Positions 34,326 to 41,801 of a stretch of DNA of 64,000 bases are shown one piece after another. Source of the DNA: Paenibacillus sp. AN1007 (lineage in GTDB: Bacteria > Bacillota > Bacilli > Paenibacillales > Paenibacillaceae); the NCBI RefSeq assembly GCF_040702995.1, contig NZ_CP159992.1, positions 6,167,001-6,231,000 of the forward strand, read 5' to 3'. Under the pieces are notes generated by a model. That model had not been told where the DNA came from. It ran no database searches and saw nothing but the letters and a program-made list of their open reading frames with translations. Position 1 is the first letter of the stretch; each line of letters begins with the position of its first letter. Made by a program: the position numbers and the translations under genes.

Positions 34326-35213
34326 ATGTGTAACAGCGCGTACCGCGTGCTTTTATATTATAAGTTCGTGAAGATTGAAGACCCCGAGACGTTTACGCAG
34401 GAGCATCTGCAGTACTGTAAAGACCTAGGGGTGAAAGGCCGTATTCTGATTGCTTCCGAAGGAATCAACGGTACCGTATCGGGAACGCCGGAGCAGACGG
34501 AGCAGTACATGAAGGACATGCATGCAAACCCGTTGTTCAAAGACATGGTGTTCAAGATTGATGATGTGGAAGAGCATGCGTTCAAAAAAATCTTTGTACG
34601 TCACAAAGCAGAACTGGTGACGTTCCGCGTAGATGAAGAGCTTGATCCGAACGAGATCAGCGGCAAGCGCCTTTCGCCGAAGGAGTTCCACGAACATCTG
34701 CAGCGTGAGGATGTGATCGTCATCGATGGTCGTAATGACTATGAGTATGAAATCGGTCATTTCCGCGGGGCGATTCGTCCCGATGTCGAATCGTTCCGCG
34801 AGTTCCCGGAATGGATTCGGGAGAATCTTGGCGATATGAAAGATAAAACCATCATTACGTACTGCACGGGCGGTATTCGCTGCGAGAAGCTGACAGGGTT
34901 CATGATCAAAGAAGGCTTCCAGGATGTTGCCCAGCTTGAAGGTGGTATTGTCACGTACGGTAAAGACCCTGAGGTGCAGGGACGTCTGTTTGACGGTAAA
35001 TGTTATGTATTTGATGAGCGAATCTCAGTGCCGATTAACCGCACCGATGAAGATATTGTCATCGCCAGCTGTTATCACTGCGGAACGACACATGACCGAT
35101 ATATTAATTGTCCAACCTGCAACCTGCAGCATGTGTGCTGTGAGGATTGCGAAGAGACGCATAACCGCTTTTGCTCGGATGCTTGCCGGGAGGCAGCGCC
35201 CGTACACGCATAA
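34326..35213 (+). CDS. trhO: tRNA uridine(34) hydroxylase, rhodanese-like (UPF0176)
   Basis: A 295-residue enzyme expected to catalyse oxygen-dependent hydroxylation of U34 in tRNA wobble positions. An N-terminal UPF0176 domain (YRVLLYYKFVKIEDP, GRILIASEGINGTVSGT) precedes a rhodanese domain with active-site loop YCTGGIRCEK (catalytic Cys at 180). The C-terminal Cys cluster (CYHCGTTHDRYINCPTC ... CCEDC) probably binds zinc. ATG 34326 matches the family start MxxxxYRVLLYY and has AGGTGA before it; ATG 34302 would add eight extra residues. A Cys-rich regulator gene follows after 12 nt. Confidence 0.88.
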   Translation: MCNSAYRVLLYYKFVKIEDPETFTQEHLQYCKDLGVKGRILIASEGINGTVSGTPEQTEQYMKDMHANPLFKDMVFKIDDVEEHAFKKIFVRHKAELVTFRVDEELDPNEISGKRLSPKEFHEHLQREDVIVIDGRNDYEYEIGHFRGAIRPDVESFREFPEWIRENLGDMKDKTIITYCTGGIRCEKLTGFMIKEGFQDVAQLEGGIVTYGKDPEVQGRLFDGKCYVFDERISVPINRTDEDIVIASCYHCGTTHDRYINCPTCNLQHVCCEDCEETHNRFCSDACREAAPVHA

Positions 35214-35225
35214 GCAGGAGAGCAG

Positions 35226-35873
35226 GTGCTGAACGTGAAGCGTGAAGAAGAACGTACAACGCGTGAACGGATTTTGTTCATGCTGAAACAGCAGGGAACG
35301 ATGACTGCACGGGAAATCACTGCAAAGCTTGGACTGACCGGTATGGCGATTCGCCGCCATCTGACAGCACTGGAGCAGGACGGCTGGATTGAAGTACGCG
35401 AGGCTCGGGCAACAGCGGGACGACCATCGTCGGTATACCATCTGACGGATCGTGGAGATAGTTATTTTCCGAAGTCTTACTCTTCCCTGACACTGGAGCT
35501 GCTTGAAGAATTGTCAGACACCGCAGGTGGTAGTGTCGTGGATGCCCTTTTCGAAGGCCGCCGTGACAAGCTGCTTCGCAGCGGCTTGCCGCAGATGGAG
35601 GGGCATGACCTCGCGGGACGCGTGGAGGAACTGGCACGAATCCAGAATGCCAACGGGTATATGGCGGATGCGTCCAGAGAAGAGGATGGCACGTATGTCA
35701 TCACTGAGCTGAACTGTCCGATCGTACAAGTCGCGAGTGTGTACAAGCAGGCCTGCCGCTGTGAACTGGAGCTGTTCCGCTCGCTGCTGCAAGCAGAGGT
35801 GGAGCGCACTGAATGTTACGCTGACGGCGGCAAGAAGTGCAGGTATCAGATTCGTGAAGCGTCGGGAAATTAA
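35226..35873 (+). CDS. SufR-like winged-helix regulator with C-terminal cysteines
   Basis: A 215-residue regulator. An N-terminal winged helix (TTRERILFMLKQQGTMTAREITAKLGLTGMAIRRHL, with wing GRPSSVYHLTDRG) precedes a C-terminal domain containing Cys at 164, 177, 179, 197 and 205 (NCPI, ACRCE, TEC, KKC). The layout matches SufR-type repressors that ligate a 4Fe-4S cluster and sense iron, sulfur or redox status. GTG 35226 follows CAGGAG; GTG 35235 is possible. It is in an operon with trhO. SufR-like family is fairly sure; cluster binding and targets are inferred. Confidence 0.75.
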   Translation: MLNVKREEERTTRERILFMLKQQGTMTAREITAKLGLTGMAIRRHLTALEQDGWIEVREARATAGRPSSVYHLTDRGDSYFPKSYSSLTLELLEELSDTAGGSVVDALFEGRRDKLLRSGLPQMEGHDLAGRVEELARIQNANGYMADASREEDGTYVITELNCPIVQVASVYKQACRCELELFRSLLQAEVERTECYADGGKKCRYQIREASGN

Positions 35874-35910
35874 GTGAGAACGAGAATGATCTGAGCAGAA
35901 TAATTTGTAT

Positions 35911-35950
35911 AAAGAGATGGTCTTGGTATATCGAGGCTGTCTCTTTTTTT
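35911..35950 (+). terminator. Terminator after trhO-regulator operon
   Basis: AAAGAGATGGTCTTG pairs, with wobbles, with CGAGGCTGTCTCTTT over a short loop and runs into TTTTTTT. Confidence 0.7.
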
Positions 35951-36111
35951 GATAAAAAATCACGTTTTTACGAATTAAATTACGTATTTACGTGTCAAAA
36001 TGGAGATAAACCTGCTATAATGGAGTTCACATCTTGTGCATGCTGCATCTTTATATCTGTAGGCATAGAGCGGATATATATTGTTAAATTTGCGCATAGG
36101 AGCGAATAGTG

Positions 36112-37014
36112 ATGAATGAACTTCTTGATCCCAAGAACGATTATGTGTTCAAGCGTATTTTTGGAAGTGAAGATAACAAGGATGTACTTTTGGCTTTTCT
36201 TAATCAGACATTCAAGAATGCAGGAGAATCTCTTTTAACAGAGATTGTTTTACTAAATCCATACACGGACAAGAATACGCCGAGAGAGAAGCAGTCCATA
36301 TTAGATATTCATGCAAAAACAGATAAGGGCAAACTCATTAATGTAGAAATGCAGTTGTTTAACCAGTATGATCTAGAAAAAAGAACGTTGTTTTATTGGG
36401 GGAAGCAATTTTCTGGACAATTACTCGAAGGGCAGCGTTATAATGAACTTAAGAAATGTGTAACCATCAATATTATAAATTTCAGTATGCTTCCTAATGA
36501 TCAGTATCACAACATATTTCATTTAAGAGAGGATCATACCAATATACCGTTAACCGATGATTTAGAAATTCATTTTATGGAAATCCCTAAGTTAAATGAT
36601 AACAACATCAAGATGGATGACGGATTAGTGCGTTGGCTGTTATTTTTGAGGGGGATAACCAAATCCAGCTGGGAGGCGTTTATGATGCATGAATTGGAAC
36701 CTGCTTTGAAAAAGGCCATGAGTGTACTCGAGTTCCTAAGCCAAGATGAACAGGCGCGCCAGGAATACGAAGCACGGCAAAAGTTTCTGCGAGACGAAGC
36801 CTCGATGATTGAGGGAGCGAGGGAAGAGGGATTAAAAAAAGGTCTTGAGGAAGGAATCAAAGAAGGTATTAAAGAAGGTATTAAAGAAGGTGAAGCTGTG
36901 AGTAAACGCAAAATTGCGCAAAATATGCTGGCTCTTGGTCTTGATGAAGAGATTATCATTAAAGCGACAGGACTAAGCTCTTCTGAATTGGAAAGCATCC
37001 AACAAAATAAATGA
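36112..37014 (+). CDS. Rpn family PD-(D/E)XK nuclease (recombination-promoting/putative transposase)
   Basis: A 300-residue nuclease-fold protein. The N-terminus LLDPKNDYVFKRIFGSEDNKDVLLAFLNQ and the core ILDIHAKTDKGKLINVEMQ (the D ... ExQ nuclease motif) are typical of PDDEXK_2/Rpn proteins. Residues after 245 form EGxK repeats, here three perfect EGIK units encoded by a 12-nt tandem repeat at 36850-36891. Relatives cut DNA and act in anti-phage defence with a shorter product made from an internal start. An internal ATG at 36682 with GGGAGG is present here. The gene is much more AT-rich than its neighbours (16 G/C in bases 36541-36600), suggesting acquisition. GTG 36109 is an alternative start. 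Confidence 0.88.
   Translation: MNELLDPKNDYVFKRIFGSEDNKDVLLAFLNQTFKNAGESLLTEIVLLNPYTDKNTPREKQSILDIHAKTDKGKLINVEMQLFNQYDLEKRTLFYWGKQFSGQLLEGQRYNELKKCVTINIINFSMLPNDQYHNIFHLREDHTNIPLTDDLEIHFMEIPKLNDNNIKMDDGLVRWLLFLRGITKSSWEAFMMHELEPALKKAMSVLEFLSQDEQARQEYEARQKFLRDEASMIEGAREEGLKKGLEEGIKEGIKEGIKEGEAVSKRKIAQNMLALGLDEEIIIKATGLSSSELESIQQNK
36671..36687 (+). promoter_or_regulatory. Internal ribosome binding site and start within rpn gene
   Basis: GGGAGG at 36671-36676 lies 5 nt before an in-frame ATG at 36682 and 8 nt before a second ATG at 36685. Translation from here would yield a 110-residue C-terminal product lacking the nuclease core. Confidence 0.5.
36850..36891 (+). repeat. 12-nt tandem repeat coding for EGIK units
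   Basis: About three and a half copies of GAAGGTATTAAA, the first slightly diverged, inside the rpn gene. Copy-number change would keep the reading frame and alter the C-terminal helix length. Confidence 0.75.
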
Positions 37015-37045
37015 CCTTAATATGTCAGTTTCCTAATAAATCAGC

Positions 37046-37080
37046 AAGGCAATTCGTATATTCTACGGATTGCCTTTTTT
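37046..37080 (+). terminator. Terminator after rpn gene
   Basis: AAGGCAAT-TCGTA pairs with TACGGATTGCCTT, followed by TTTTTT. The 288 nt between here and the next gene hold no ORF I can support and no T-box or other riboswitch I recognise. Confidence 0.75.
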
Positions 37081-37367
37081 TGATAACATGTAAAGAAACC
37101 TACCATATTTATTCTCCGAAATGAAATTGGAAGCGGTTCAACCATTGACGGAAGCCGGGATGCACTTTAATATTAGGAAAACAATAAAAGAGCAGCACGG
37201 TATGGACTTCAGTCGCATGCCCAAAGTCTAGATTTGTCTGCTTTTGTCGATCAAAGCAACAATGCGTTGAAGCGTTCGTTTTATCCCGCCTTATCGTATC
37301 GACGGAAGGTTGACGGAGCAGCGGTGTGGGGGATCACATTTTAACAAATGGAGAGGGGTTCTTACAG

Positions 37368-38417
37368 ATGAAAAAGAAGTTTTGGATGTCACTGATGATG
37401 GCTGCTTCGATGATCGTGGCAGCAGGTTGCGGAAATAACAGCGGTTCAGGCTCGGAGTCCAAAGGATCAGACAGCACAACAGGCGGAGGCAGCGCTGAAA
37501 AGTCCTATCAGATTGCTATCTCCCAGATTGTTGAACATCCATCACTGGATGCAACACGTGAAGGTTTCATCGCGGCCCTGAAAGACGCAGGCATTGAAGA
37601 GAACAAAAACCTCAAGATCGATTACAACAATGCACAGGGGGATTCAACGAATAACCTGTCTATTGCACAGAAAATTGCGGGTGATTCCAAAAACGACCTC
37701 GTACTCGGAATTGCTACTCCATCTGCACTGGCCCTCGCGCAGCAGGTGAAGGACAAGCCGCTCCTGTTTGCTGCTGTAACCGATCCACTGGGTGCCAAGC
37801 TCGTGAGTGACATGGACAAGCCGGGCGGCAATGTGACCGGAGCATCGGACACGAACCCGGAAGCCATCGTGCAGCTGGCTGACTTTATCGCGAAAAATAT
37901 GCCAAACGTGAAGACAGTGGGATTGGTGATCAACGAAGGTGAACCGAATGCCGTTGTCATGGCTAACAATGCAGAGAAGGCTCTGGCAGCACATAACATC
38001 AAGCTGGTTAAAGCACCAGTAACCAATACATCGGAAGTAAAACAAGCGACAGACTCGCTGGTTGGCAAAGTTGACGCGTTCTACATTACACTCGACAACT
38101 CCGTCGTGAGTGCAGTAGATACGATTATCCAGACAGCAAACAGCAATAAAATTCCATTCTTCTCCAGTGACCGCGATACGGTGGAGAAAGGCGCATTTGC
38201 GACCGTAGGCTTCAAATATTATGACCACGGCTACCAAGTTGGTGAGATGGCTGCGGACATTCTGAAAAATGGAACAAAACCAGGCGACATGAAAGTTACC
38301 GTACCGGATAAGCTCGATCTGATTCTGAACCTGAAGGCGGCTGAAGCCCAGGGGATTACGGTAACGGATGAGATGAAGGCCGAAGTGAAAGATCAGGATA
38401 ACAACATTATCAAATAA
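37368..38417 (+). CDS. ABC transporter substrate-binding lipoprotein, TrpX type
   Basis: A 349-residue lipoprotein (lipobox VAAGC, then a Gly/Ser linker) of the ABC_sub_bind family: QIAISQIVEHPSLDATREGFIAALKDAGI, then LVLGIATPSALALAQ, LLFAAVTDPLGAKLV and TVGLVINEGEPNAV. This fold resembles periplasmic sugar-binding proteins but works with BPD_transp_2 permeases. In streptococci and relatives the TrpXYZ system carries tryptophan. Substrate here is inferred only from that family. ATG 37368 follows GGAGAGGGG. The downstream permease and ATPase complete the importer. Confidence 0.85.
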   Translation: MKKKFWMSLMMAASMIVAAGCGNNSGSGSESKGSDSTTGGGSAEKSYQIAISQIVEHPSLDATREGFIAALKDAGIEENKNLKIDYNNAQGDSTNNLSIAQKIAGDSKNDLVLGIATPSALALAQQVKDKPLLFAAVTDPLGAKLVSDMDKPGGNVTGASDTNPEAIVQLADFIAKNMPNVKTVGLVINEGEPNAVVMANNAEKALAAHNIKLVKAPVTNTSEVKQATDSLVGKVDAFYITLDNSVVSAVDTIIQTANSNKIPFFSSDRDTVEKGAFATVGFKYYDHGYQVGEMAADILKNGTKPGDMKVTVPDKLDLILNLKAAEAQGITVTDEMKAEVKDQDNNIIK

Positions 38418-38492
38418 TGAGCCAATGAACAAAACGGCCGGTTTCATTTATGGTGCAGCTGGCCGTATGACAATACTTCGACAGACGGATTC

Positions 38493-38527
38493 GAGGCGAA
38501 CGTACAGAGGGTTCGCCTCATTTTTTT
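38493..38527 (+). terminator. Internal terminator between binding protein and permease genes
   Basis: GAGGCGAAC pairs perfectly with GTTCGCCTC over a 9-nt loop, followed by ATTTTTTT. The permease ribosome site follows within 15 nt, so this is likely a leaky terminator that keeps permease and ATPase levels below those of the binding protein. Confidence 0.7.
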
Positions 38528-38555
38528 CGATAGAGATAGACAGGGAGGAAGCAGT

Positions 38556-39476
38556 GTGAGTATAAGTTGGAATTCCATTGAAGGGGCAATCGAGCTGGGA
38601 CTGTTATATGCGCTGATGGCACTGGGTGTATACATTACGTTCCGCATTCTGGATTTCCCCGATCTTACCGTAGACGGAAGTTTTACTACAGGGGGCGCAA
38701 TTGCGGCGGTCATGATCTCCAATGAGTACTCTCCTTGGCTGGCCTGCTTGGCTGCAATGGCTGGCGGAATGATCGCTGGAGCCCTCACGGGTCTGCTGCA
38801 TACCAAAGGCAAAATTAACGGACTGCTGTCCGGGATTTTGATGATGATTGCCCTATATTCAATCAACATGCGCATTCTTGGCGCACCAAATAAATCGATT
38901 ATGGGCGTAGAAACGCCGTTCTCAGGTGAACATGTCATGATTCTGATCATCATCGTTGTGCTGGTATTCAAAATCATGCTCGATCTGTTCATGAAAACAG
39001 ATATCGGTCTCGCACTTCGTGCCACAGGAGATAACAAACGAATGATTCGCAGCTTCGGTGCGAACACAGATGTGACTACCATTATTGGTGTAAGCCTGTC
39101 CAATGGACTCGTGGCCTTGTCTGGTGCATTTATTGCCCAGCAATCCGGGTTTGCAGATATTACGATGGGCATCGGGATGATTGTCATTGGTCTGGCTTCC
39201 GTCATTATTGGCGAAGCGATCCTCGGAGCCAGAACGGTATTCTGGGCAACGCTGGCGGCTGTAGTCGGCTCAATTATTTACCGTATTGTGGTTGCACTGG
39301 CCCTGCAGGTGGAATGGTTTGATACGTCCGATCTCAAGCTGATCACGGCTGTTATCGTTATTATCGCACTCGTCTTCCCGACGATGCAGCGTTCAATGAA
39401 ACAGCGCAGTCTCGCTCGCAAACGAACCGAAGAGCTGATGCGCTCCGGCGGCCAACAGGCAAAGGGGGGCATGTAG
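38556..39476 (+). CDS. ABC transporter permease, TrpY/branched-chain (BPD_transp_2) type
   Basis: A 306-residue permease with eight or so transmembrane segments. Signature stretches: LGVYITFRILDFPDLTVDGSFTTGGAIAAV, GLLHTKGKINGLLSGILMMIALYSINMRI and GLALRATGDNKRMIRSFGANTD, the last being the ATPase coupling loop. These are the usual features of the TrpY/LivH-like permeases that accompany ABC_sub_bind lipoproteins. GTG 38556 follows GGGAGGAAG. The next gene starts one base after its stop. Confidence 0.85.
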   Translation: MSISWNSIEGAIELGLLYALMALGVYITFRILDFPDLTVDGSFTTGGAIAAVMISNEYSPWLACLAAMAGGMIAGALTGLLHTKGKINGLLSGILMMIALYSINMRILGAPNKSIMGVETPFSGEHVMILIIIVVLVFKIMLDLFMKTDIGLALRATGDNKRMIRSFGANTDVTTIIGVSLSNGLVALSGAFIAQQSGFADITMGIGMIVIGLASVIIGEAILGARTVFWATLAAVVGSIIYRIVVALALQVEWFDTSDLKLITAVIVIIALVFPTMQRSMKQRSLARKRTEELMRSGGQQAKGGM

Positions 39477-39477
39477 C

Positions 39478-40272
39478 ATGTTAGAGATTACACAAGTTAC
39501 GAAGCTCTTTAATCCAGGCACAACCGACGAGAAAACGGCGCTGGTTGGAGTAAACCTGACAATGAATCCAGGCGATTTCGTAACGGTCATTGGCAGTAAT
39601 GGAGCCGGAAAATCAACCCTGATGAATATTATTTCGGGAGTCATGAAACCGGATATGGGCGACGTACTGATCAATGATCGATCGATTAAAAATTTGCCGG
39701 AGCATAAACGCAGCAGCTGGATCGGTCGTGTCTTTCAGGACCCGATGGCTGGAACGGCACCGCATATGTCTATTGAAGAGAATATGGCAATGGCGTACAA
39801 ACGCGGCAAGGGACGCGGACTTGGCTTTGGTGTGACCCGTGCCAGACGTGAAATCTTTAACGCGCAGCTGGAGAAACTGGGAATCGGGCTGGAGAAACGC
39901 CCGAATGCCAAGGTGGGTCTTCTGTCGGGCGGCGAGCGTCAGGCGCTGAGTCTGCTGATGGCAACGTTCACTCAGCCGCAGATTCTGCTGCTGGATGAAC
40001 ATACGGCTGCACTTGATCCATCTCGTGCAGAGCTGATTACCGAGCTGACAGAGACACTTGTTCGCGAGATGAGGCTCACTACGCTCATGGTGACTCACAA
40101 CATGGAGCAGGCTATCCGTCTTGGCAATCGTCTCATCATGATGGATAAGGGACGAATCATTCTCGATGTCAGTGAGGAGCGTAAGCGCACACTCACGGTG
40201 CCTGAGCTCCTCGGCGAATTCGAGCAGATTAGCGGCAAGAAGATGGCAGATGACCGCGTTGTGCTGGGATGA
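39478..40272 (+). CDS. ABC transporter ATP-binding protein, TrpZ type
   Basis: A 264-residue ATPase. Walker A GSNGAGKST, Q-loop VFQDPMAG, signature LLSGGERQALSLL, Walker B ILLLDEHTAALDP (DEHT instead of DEPT, characteristic of this subfamily) and switch His in MVTHNME are all present. It powers the importer whose other parts lie upstream. The start is fixed by the one-base gap to the permease stop. The gene ends the operon. Confidence 0.88.
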   Translation: MLEITQVTKLFNPGTTDEKTALVGVNLTMNPGDFVTVIGSNGAGKSTLMNIISGVMKPDMGDVLINDRSIKNLPEHKRSSWIGRVFQDPMAGTAPHMSIEENMAMAYKRGKGRGLGFGVTRARREIFNAQLEKLGIGLEKRPNAKVGLLSGGERQALSLLMATFTQPQILLLDEHTAALDPSRAELITELTETLVREMRLTTLMVTHNMEQAIRLGNRLIMMDKGRIILDVSEERKRTLTVPELLGEFEQISGKKMADDRVVLG

Positions 40273-40341
40273 AATTTAGAGCACAGGGGGTTCCTTTGAG
40301 GGATTCTTGTTAGATTAGATCCACATTTAATATATTAACAG

Positions 40342-40373
40342 GGCTCTTTGCGTTATCGCAAAGAGCTTTTTTT
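40342..40373 (+). terminator. Terminator after TrpXYZ-type operon
   Basis: GGCTCTTTGCG and CGCAAAGAGC form a perfect stem with TTAT loop, followed by TTTTTTT. The 180 nt after it to the next gene show nothing I can name. Confidence 0.85.
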
Positions 40374-40552
40374 ATGGTATGTTGAAGAGGCCCGAGATCG
40401 GGATAGAAACCAGAAATAAGAGTCCGCAGAACAGCTGGATAGAAAAGAAGAGAGACATGATAGGTACTTGAGAGATACGTAAGCAGGAAGAGATAAAGAA
40501 GATCGCTGACCTCTCCTATTTTACATAGAAGCACACAAGGGGGAAACGAGGA

Positions 40553-41731
40553 ATGTCTTTGCAATTTGATGAGAGCACTTATACAGTATCCCAGCGTATG
40601 GACTCCATCCGTCTGTTGGCGAAGGAGTTCGCACTCTTCCATTTTCTGTATAAAAATAAGGATAAAGCCTTCACACGCAGTCAACTGTTGGATCGGGTGT
40701 GGCCGATGGAATACCCGGTGGAACGCACCGTAGATGATCACATCTATCGTCTGCGTAAGAAGCTGAAGTGCTGGGATGAAGTCAGTTTGGATACAGTACG
40801 CGGCTATGGTTACCGATTAGCTATACGGGAGAATAGAGCCATGCTGCCTTCCAAGCCTTCGATCCATGATCCCGAGATGCAGGAAGTTGTTCATGGACTG
40901 CTCCGTAAATATCATCTGTTCGGCCAGGGTAATTCAATCCAAATGCTGGTACGTCAGCAGGAGGCACTTGGCGTGCAGATCGAACCGTACTACCAATTGT
41001 ACCTGCATTTTATACAGGGAGATCTGGATTGGCTGCTGAACACAGTGGAGTTCCCTTTGGAAGAGCGTCTGTATTGGCTGCTGATTTATGTGCATGCTTT
41101 CGTTGAACCGGCGGAAAGTCTGCTTTTATACAAACAAGCGATTCATTCATCTGTACTGCCTGCAGTGCACCGTCAGGAACTGAGAATCCTAAATATTATT
41201 GATATCTATGCCGAAACAGGCAGGTATCAGGAAGCCAAGGAGCAGCTCGAAGAAACGTATCGCGTGATGGAAGCAAAACAGTTAATCTATTTCAAGCTGC
41301 CCGTGAGTATCGCCGCATTGTCTGTGGAGCTGTGGGGTGGAAGCGGCGAGGCCGTTGAGGAACAGATGAATGTTGTGCGTGCACAATTAAAAGACGCCCC
41401 CTATCTGAGAGAGATTGGCCGTTTTCAGGTGCTGGAGGGCTGCTGGCTGCTGCGGCAGGGGCGGATAAGAGAAGCGGAACTGCGAATGGACGACGGTCTG
41501 GAAGTGTTGAAAATGTCACTCCATGCACCGCTGGTTCTGAATTCAGCGTATCAAATTCTTCTATTTATGAATCACCATCGCACCGAGGGGAGACTTCGCA
41601 ATAAATATCAACAAATCTATGCGGAGATTAGTAAATCGTACGGCGCATCCATCTACGGGCAGCAGATCGTGAAGACGATCCGCGATTTTTTATCTTCAGA
41701 TTCCTCATCCTCTGATCTTCCTCTGACATAA
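40553..41731 (+). CDS. Winged-helix (OmpR-type) regulator with C-terminal TPR-like domain
   Basis: A 392-residue one-component regulator. Residues 1-95 form a Trans_reg_C winged helix (LLAKEFALFHFLYKNKDKAFTRSQLLDRVW ... RTVDDHIYRLRKKLKCWDEVSLDTVRGYGYRL). There is no receiver domain. The remaining 300 residues are helical, with TPR-like pairs (ELRILNIIDIYAETGRYQEAKEQLEETY; FQVLEGCWLLRQGRIREAELRMDDGLEVL), resembling SARP/BTAD-type architecture. ATG 40553 follows GGGGGAAACGAGG. It probably regulates the MFS gene 70 nt downstream. Confidence 0.75.
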   Translation: MSLQFDESTYTVSQRMDSIRLLAKEFALFHFLYKNKDKAFTRSQLLDRVWPMEYPVERTVDDHIYRLRKKLKCWDEVSLDTVRGYGYRLAIRENRAMLPSKPSIHDPEMQEVVHGLLRKYHLFGQGNSIQMLVRQQEALGVQIEPYYQLYLHFIQGDLDWLLNTVEFPLEERLYWLLIYVHAFVEPAESLLLYKQAIHSSVLPAVHRQELRILNIIDIYAETGRYQEAKEQLEETYRVMEAKQLIYFKLPVSIAALSVELWGGSGEAVEEQMNVVRAQLKDAPYLREIGRFQVLEGCWLLRQGRIREAELRMDDGLEVLKMSLHAPLVLNSAYQILLFMNHHRTEGRLRNKYQQIYAEISKSYGASIYGQQIVKTIRDFLSSDSSSSDLPLT

Positions 41732-41801
41732 CACCTCTAAGATTACAGTCAAGGAACATTTAGCTTACAAGCTGGCTGTAATCAAGGGAGGAAAACCAAA
41801 G

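Noticed and set aside
37128..37141. A cre-like sequence TGGAAGCGGTTCAA
   Set aside because: It matches the consensus at only 12 of 14 positions, with mismatches in the conserved right arm, and lies far from any promoter I could identify.
37081..37367. T-box or other amino-acid riboswitch upstream of the TrpX-type operon
   Set aside because: No AGGGTGG-ACCGCG-type T-box core and no terminator-antiterminator pair was found in the gap; tryptophan-type operons often have one, so this was looked for specifically.
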